Positions 57,280 to 64,000 of a DNA stretch of 64,000 nt are shown in pieces. Source of the stretch: Suillus spraguei (taxonomy: Eukaryota; Basidiomycota; Agaricomycetes; Boletales; Suillaceae); the NCBI GenBank assembly GCA_016800925.1, contig JABCPU010000117.1, forward strand, positions 109,272-173,271, written 5' to 3'. The notes under the pieces are model-generated. The model was not told the DNA's origin, searched no databases, and saw only the letters and a program-made list of their open reading frames with translations. A program made the position numbers and the translations under genes. Each line of letters begins with the position of its first letter. Position 1 is the stretch's first letter.

Positions 57280-58000
57280 CCAGCCTTCAGCGGAGATGAG
57301 CCCCTAGGTCAGGGTTTATCCACATCAAGACATATGCTTGTCTTCATCGCATGACTGCAATTGCGGATCCCGAAAACACACTTCTAGATCTTCGGAGGAA
57401 TTGAGGGGCCTATTGATTACCTATTTACATCGCCAAAGTTTTCATTAACATTGTGTGCTACACTTCGGTACCAAATGTGTGTCAGTCCCTCGCTGAGTCA
57501 TTATATTGAGTATTTTACATCGGTGATCCTGCAATTGATAATATATTAGCTACAAATTTCAATACGACGTAGCAAAGTCTCCAAAATATTGATTTAAGTT
57601 TGGTTCAATCTTATTCGGGTCAGCAATATCTGATGTTCCGTCCATAATGTAAATGATATCTTCGTAATCTAGGGTCCACCATAATGATGCTCCTTAACGA
57701 TCTTGACGACGCTAGTCTTAAAAACTCTCATAAAAGTTCCACATCAGACATTTTACCCGCCACAATGATCCAATTTACACACAGAGAAGCACAGTATATA
57801 TACTCCGTTGACCCTGAAACACATCAGCATACCATACATTCTTGTGCCTCACCATTTTTTATGATCTTGTGGCTGGATCGATCTGAGATGCAAGTTTTTC
57901 GGGCGCTGATATGTTGATCCATAGTGTATGATGACATGTGGGTCCGTAACGTGAAGAACGTCATGATGATGCTACTCGATGATGCTAGATGGAAGATACT
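57280..58000. repeat. Third copy of the helicase-upstream repeat
   Basis: Same orientation and order as 38.64-39.60 kb: GCGGAGATGAGCCCCTAGGT, CACTTCGGTACCAAATG, ACTAGT/ACTAATCTTAAAAACTC-type segment, and GTGGGTCCGTAACGTGAAGA. Unlike the other copies it has no helicase gene beside it. Confidence 0.6.
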
Positions 58001-61000
58001 TAAGAGTAGTCAGCATCTCCACCATGCAGTGTACGACCACTGTTAGATACAACAGAGCTGTTGGAACTAAAAGAAATGCGTCAATTCAGTACAACTTGTA
58101 AATGATGGACGCGTTTAAATTCCCAACCATGTCGTCTCCATCCACTAGTGCCATTTTATTCCTGTTAAAATAGTCAATCACGCAAAATCCAATGCTATGA
58201 AAAATATTCAGAAGATTTTCAGATCTATGGAGATGCGGACTCCATCTAGAATCTTCGATAGCACACATAACCATGTAACACTAATCAACAATGTTTAACT
58301 GCAGTCTCATACATTATCACCCTCGATTATACAGATTACAATATATCAGCCATGTATGTCGCTATACTTGTAATCATTCTAGCGCTTATAAATCATTATT
58401 TGGTAGGTGTGTGGTGTAGCGCTTAGCACTTGATTGACCACTTCGCGCATACCACGGTGATATAGACACTCGATGAATTATTCTGCCTTTAACAAACAAA
58501 AATAAAGCATCTTGCCACACACCTTGCACTCAGAATATACATGCAATACAGAGGCAATTGAACGATATGTGGTATATTTGTGTGATGGACTGAATACCGG
58601 ACAGTACGTCAATAGACCAAGGCTTCAGGGTTGCACTGAGTGAGTGATGGACAGAGTTGAGATACGTCTTGGAATCACAATAAGTAGGACTGGTCCTCAT
58701 GAATATCATGAGATCTTATACGTGGGAAATATGTCAACAAGTATACCATAATTGCCTCTACGCAACTACAAATCAATGTCCGTATTATTTACCATAGGAC
58801 CTTGCGCCAACACAGAATAAAAACCACATTACTTTATGTATGATAATGATAACTCTTGTCAAATCATAGCGGAAGTATGAGGCAAGGTGTCTTCTACTTA
58901 CAATGATATTGAGGACAACTTCTTGGCAAAGTGATCTTTACTGCTGCGGAAAAAGACAAAATTAACAAAGAGGCATAGATGCAATGACTCATACTCCTCT
59001 CATTTTCCACCTGATAATATGGAGCGCAGTCCTCGTATAATACCAGAACTTATTATCATCCAACATTGCCATAGCTTGAGGGGCATTCATATCGAGCATG
59101 CCGTGTCAGACGTCAAGCATAAGCATACATCATCATGTTAAATTGAACAAAAAATACCAGAGAAGCCCAACCATCACACGACACTAATCGAATACATATT
59201 TCCGTGCAAGAGAGCGATAGAAATAGTTGTGACTATAGTGCTCCACAACACAGAATCGGAAAAATGCACAAAGCACATAGGTAGCTATATGGAATAAACC
59301 TATATTTTGGGTAAGCTGTTGTGGTATAGAGTGTTCAACAAACTCACGACAACGCACGACCTTAATTATATATTACACTCCTGTCACACCACCATTTCAC
59401 TATCAATGATGAGGACTGGTTTTGTGCAGCTGCGAGTAGCCCTTTTGTGGAATTTACCACAAATCCATTCCATCATTTGCTGCCGCGCCGCAATTCGTGC
59501 ACTAGCGAGAGGGACGTAAAGGTAATGTAGATGATTGGTGGACTTATGTCGAAATGTGAATACAACGTGGGTCTGTATATACCCAGATATGCGGATAACG
59601 GTACCCTGGAAGGTCGGTGTAACTGATAGCGAAGATGAAGGGCAAGTCATGCCAACAACCTGGAATGTGTCGCCAATCCCGATTGCAGCATCTGTGATGC
59701 CACAAGGAAACCCATGAAAAATATAGCTGCACACATGCGGTAGTGCATTTGTGTCAAAGATGGGGAGTATATGGGCACGAACAATTTTTCTTGAATGCAT
59801 AGATGATGAGTATGGTACGCTGAAGACGATAAATGTACACGTCCGTAGCGGTGCTGATATTTGAGAGAGGACAAATACAAGATGATTCGCTGAATAAATC
59901 CTCATCTAGCTCATCTCAGAGGCAAATTTTGCTAGGAACTCGGACATATTAAGCTACTGACACGCACGGAAGGTCTCACTAGCTACATACAGAATTAAGA
60001 TATATAAACATTGCCGTAAATGCTACTGGTTGCGATGGTACAATTAAAATAAAGTGTACACATAACGCCAAAGTTAATGGCAGGTAGAAGAAAACCAATG
60101 GCGGCATTCAAGCTACACTTTAATGCCTAATTGCACCAAGTGTTGAAGACGCCCTATCGAACTTGATCACACACCCGCTCAATATATTCATTTATATTCA
60201 ATATAGAATCCCTGTTTCTTCACGGCGATGTATTCCATCAATCATTATCTTTCTTTTACGACACCAGTCTCCATTTATACATTAATTTTGCCCGTCTTAT
60301 ATATTAAAATGGTATGAAAACTGCTCTTGACTTTATCTCTAAATCAGTATTATTGCTATTCCCTTCATTCATTTCCTTAGGCATGCTGTCATCCTCAGTA
60401 ATAATATGATACGGTGTACTTCTTTTTCTGTAATATACATGGATCTATATTGCAACCTTACCTTGTGTCCTAACTAGAAATTGGTTCGTTCACATGTATA
60501 CCTCCCAAATCTCAGTGGCCGCATACTTTTTACTCTGATTAGCCTTACCAGCAATTTAGCGTTTTTGGCCATATCTGTCAATTGCAATTTTTATTGTTAT
60601 CAAATATCACTACAATCACGACGCAGCTTGTCCAATATTTTTGATATTACACAATACCGTTCCACATGTCATGGGTGCCGTCAGCAAATTATATGTCCGT
60701 ATCTCCCGTCCATGACCTGTATTCTTCTAAAGGTGCACCATTTTTTTTGCCGGGTCCATCAGCATACCTGAGGAATATAAAGTGGGGCTTGGGCATGCAA
60801 CTCAGGTGGTTGCCAGTAACAACTTATCCATCGTTTACCCTTGAATATTAAACGAAATTCATACATCGCCAACTGCATCATCTAGTGCCTCTATGGGCGT
60901 TCCGTCACCCATGTTGCATTTACACTCCAATGCATATCAAGCACATCAATGCCAACCGTTTACGCCCCACTGCTTTTTCATACCTCTCCATTCACCAGCG

Positions 61001-62250
61001 ACCCTTCGGATCACTTGTTACATTGATCACATTTTTTTGCGGTGCACATCGCTCAATCATGACTCTGGAAAATACAAAGCCAATGCAATCTAATAGTAAG
61101 AATGTGCAGGAGCTAGAACAGAAAAAAAAGCGAGCTATTTATAACCTTTCAGGACACATATCACTTGGAAAATGTGCTGCAAGAATGACATGATTATGAT
61201 AATCATATCTGCTCTTGACTACCGCAGTGTCTAACATATCTGCAGCCATATCATCAACGCCAATGAGCCACCGGATGTGATCTTGCGCGGTTTTGATGTT
61301 TTTCTTGTTCTGTAGATCCCACGTCATCCAAAACAATCCGCACTGCCTATTCTGGGTCTTCGTGATGGACACCTATAGTACAGAACACACTAAAGCTTGC
61401 AACTAATGCTTTGTACCGGCGGGGTGGTGAATACACTGCATAGTACGTTAATGGAAATGATGTCACTGCACTGACCAACATATTTCATGTTATAACAGAC
61501 TCTTCAACAGTATGCCATCGTTATGTCGTTAGTGCGACATACTAAATAATGTCCCCGCTTTGAATTCAAATCAGTGACGTCGCCGCGTTTATGCAGATAT
61601 TATGTTTATCAACCCACTCTTCATACTTCAGCAATTGGATTCAGGCATACCCACTGTTGATGCAAGCTGCTTTGACTTACAACCTTGAACCGTCATGGAC
61701 CGATCTAATTCATGTGCCAACATTATATTTACAAGGACTCCATCTTACGATCATCAAGCAGCTTTTTGCACAGCTGAACCCAGTTTTTTCTCTCCTTGCC
61801 TACCATATCTAAGAGCCATGCCATATACTATTGCCTGCTCTCCACCTCCGCCTTGAGCTGATTGACTCTGTCTTCAAGCATGTCCAAAGCGTCTTATTGT
61901 AATGTTTGTCTTTCTCTTCATCCGTAATATAATTGTGCATGCAGGATTGACATAGACAGGACACCCACAGGAAGGAGGTGACAGGGTGACGCCTCTCACC
62001 TAATCTGAATAAACAAGCGTGATGGAATGATGCCAACACACCGGACCGCGATTAAGTAATGCCTTTATGTCTAAATAAGAAATCACCACTTGGAAACCCA
62101 TACGGGAGCAACTCGGACAGCTCGACGCCCACAAATCGAACGTAATGCGTCAAAATATCGAATATAGAAGCATAAAAAGATGCTTGCGGAAGTGACATGC
62201 ACAAGGTGATAACAGGGGGATGCTGATGTGTGCAAAAGCAACGAAACCAC
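58001..62250. other. A+T-rich stretch, nothing firmly recognised
   Basis: The longest frame is a 173-codon minus one (59905-59384) without a known motif; plus frames at 60481-61193 likewise. No RNA gene or transposon signature noticed. Confidence 0.35.
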
Positions 62251-62259
62251 ATGAGAGAA

Positions 62260-63905
62260 ATAAAATATTACAGCGCCAAAAGGAAATAATGATCGATGAG
62301 AAAAGAAGAAAGGTAACAGACGGCTACTCAGACCCTCACTAAGAGAAAATAATGGTGGATGACAAAGGGAAAAAAAATATGAATAACCACTCACAGCGTT
62401 TACAGGAAGTGATGCTGCATTCACACAAGGAAGAAAAGAGATACATGGAAAAAAGAAATAGTAATGGTAACACAGCCAAGAATGACAGACAGAAAAACGC
62501 AAGGGTGACGGACAGCCACTTACATAACCACATACCTTATGTGGGGAGGGTGGCATGGTGATGCTTAAAAATAAAAAGGTGACAGCCAAGAGAAAATAAT
62601 GCCATACGGGAAAACACTGAGGGTGACGGGGTGATGCTTGGAAAAGGAAAGGTGACGGTGACACAGCCAAGAAGAATGAATTGCCCATGGGAAAAAGGAG
62701 AGGGTGATGGACATAACCAGATACCTTATGTGGAGAGGGTGATGGGTGACGCTTGAAAGGGGAAAGGTGACCATAATACAGCCAACAGAAATAATGGCAG
62801 TTGGGAAAAAAGGGAGGGTGACGGCCACTTACATGACCAAAAGGCATATGTGGACAGGGTGATGGAATGAAACTTAAAGAGAAAAAGGTGACGCTTGAAA
62901 GGTAAAAGGTGATGAGGATACAGCCAAGAGAGAAAAAATATGGCATATGGGAAAAAATATGAGGGTGACGGACAGCCACTCACATAACCAGATACCCATA
63001 TGGGAGGGTGACGGGTTGACACTTACAGGGGTGCACCTGCAAAGGTGACGCTTGAAAGGGAAAAGGTGACGCTTGAGAGGGAAAAGGTGACGCTTGAGAG
63101 GGAAAAGGTGACGCTTGAGAGGGAAAAGGTGACGCTTGAACGGTCAAAGGTGACAATGATACAGCCAAGAGAGAAAAAATGGCATCTGGGCAAAAAATAT
63201 GAGGGTGACGGACAGCCACTCACAGAACCAGATATCTGATATGGGAGGGTGACGGGGTGACGCTTACAGGAGTGCACCTGCACAGGTGACACTTGAAAGG
63301 GAAAAGGTGACGCTTGAAAGGGAAAAGGTGACGCTTGAACGGTCAAAGGTGATGATGATACAGCCAAGAAATAAAAAAATGGCATCTGGGCAAAAAATAT
63401 GAGGGTGACGGACAGCCACTCACAGAACCAGATATCTGATATGGGAGGGTGACGGGGTGACGCTTACAGGAGTGCACCTGCACAGGTGACACTTGAAAGG
63501 GAAAAGGTGACGCTTGAAAGGGAAAAGGTGACGCTTGAAAGGGAAAGGTGACGCTTGAACGGTCAAAGGTGATGATGATACAGCCAAGAAATAAAAAAAT
63601 GGCATCTGGGCAAAAAATATGAGGGTGACGGACAGCCACTCACAGAACCAGATATCTGATATGGGAGGGTGACGGGGTGACGCTTACAGGAGTGCACCTG
63701 CACAGGTGACGCTTGAAAGGGAAAAGGTGACGCTTGAAAGGGAAAAGGTGACGCTTGAAAGGGAAAAGGTGACGATGATACAGCCAAGAGAGAAAAAAAT
63801 GGCATATGGGAAAAAAATATGAGGGTGACGGACAGCCACTTACATAACCAGATACCTTATATGGGAGGGTGACGGGGTGACGCTTACAGGGGTGCGCCTG
63901 CAAAA
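62260..63905. repeat. Nested satellite: ~20-bp units inside ~220-240-bp higher-order units
   Basis: The basic unit is GGTGACGCTTGAAAGGGAAA, repeated 3-5 times. It is embedded in a larger unit with ACAGCCAAGA, AAATATGAGGGTGACGGACA, CAGATATCTGATATGGGAGG and CAGGAGTGCACCTGCA (starts near 63160, 63360, 63590 and 63780). The left part (62260-62900) is older and more diverged. The long minus frames (FPFQASP repeats) are a by-product. Confidence 0.9.
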
Positions 63906-64000
63906 CCAAATATATAGGCGGGCGCCCGGCTATTTCGTAGGCTGAGGCGAAAACCTTGTTCAGACTTTGCTTGATTTTGCTTGATTGAGGTGTAGCTTTA
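63906..64000. other. Right edge of window
   Basis: Unique-looking sequence after the satellite, with GGCGGGCGCCCG and a doubled TTTGCTTGAT. Too short to assign. Confidence 0.3.

Noticed and set aside
62083..63909. Long minus-strand frames with FPFQASP/SSVTF repeats
   Set aside because: They mirror the satellite and shift between frames with unit-length changes; no start or domain supports a protein.

Overview
The window looks like transposon-rich genomic DNA from an agaricomycete (mushroom-forming basidiomycete). Many introns of about 40-60 nt can be placed with consistent phases. The recognisable families are ones expanded in that group: OrsD/RecQ fusion helicases, JmjC-like proteins, F-box proteins, PHD-like/caspase-like proteins, and hAT, KDZ and Ty1/copia remnants. 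No database was consulted; family names rest on motif reading.

Layout. (1) 1-5.8 kb, minus strand: a very large multi-exon gene cut off by the left window edge, encoding C2H2 fingers, an OrsD-like domain, a tyrosine-recombinase-like middle region and a RecQ-type helicase. (2) 7.4-8.5 kb, plus: a three-exon F-box gene. (3) 9.3-16.8 kb, minus: two tandem paralogous genes (A and B) of unknown function, separated by a possible 1-kb TIR element. (4) 18.7-20.2 kb: a broken gene of unknown function running into a minisatellite. (5) 21.7-24.4 kb: a decayed Ty1/copia element with one LTR. (6) 24.5-26.6 kb: a ~107-bp satellite, a possible retroelement fragment and a tandem tRNA-like array. (7) 27.8-29.9 kb, minus: an apparently intact multi-exon PHD-like plus caspase/CHAT-like gene. 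(8) 31.2-38.3 kb, minus: the second, apparently full-length OrsD-recombinase-like-RecQ gene of about 2,000 residues, whose helicase motifs II and V are altered. (9) 39.7-44.8 kb: a decayed gene, a palindrome-rich higher-order repeat and a KDZ-transposase fragment with a 9-bp minisatellite. (10) 46.7-48.7 kb, minus: a five-exon JmjC-like gene. (11) 49.4-50.6 kb: an inverted copy of region 6. (12) 51.9-62.2 kb: a hAT remnant and otherwise gene-poor A+T-rich sequence. (13) 62.3-63.9 kb: a nested satellite.

The two giant helicase genes lie in the same orientation about 32.7 kb apart and dominate the window. They are very unevenly diverged: the recombinase-like block is almost identical while the OrsD and linker parts differ strongly, which suggests gene conversion. 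The 5' flanks of both carry related repeat sequence, with a third copy at 57.3-58 kb. Their layout recalls subtelomeric telomere-linked RecQ helicases, although I noticed no telomeric repeat. The most testable ideas are (i) that the OrsD/recombinase-like/RecQ fusion is a mobile or telomere-linked system with one active and one catalytically altered member, and (ii) that the PHD-like protein at 28-30 kb carries an undescribed His/Cys protease-like domain.
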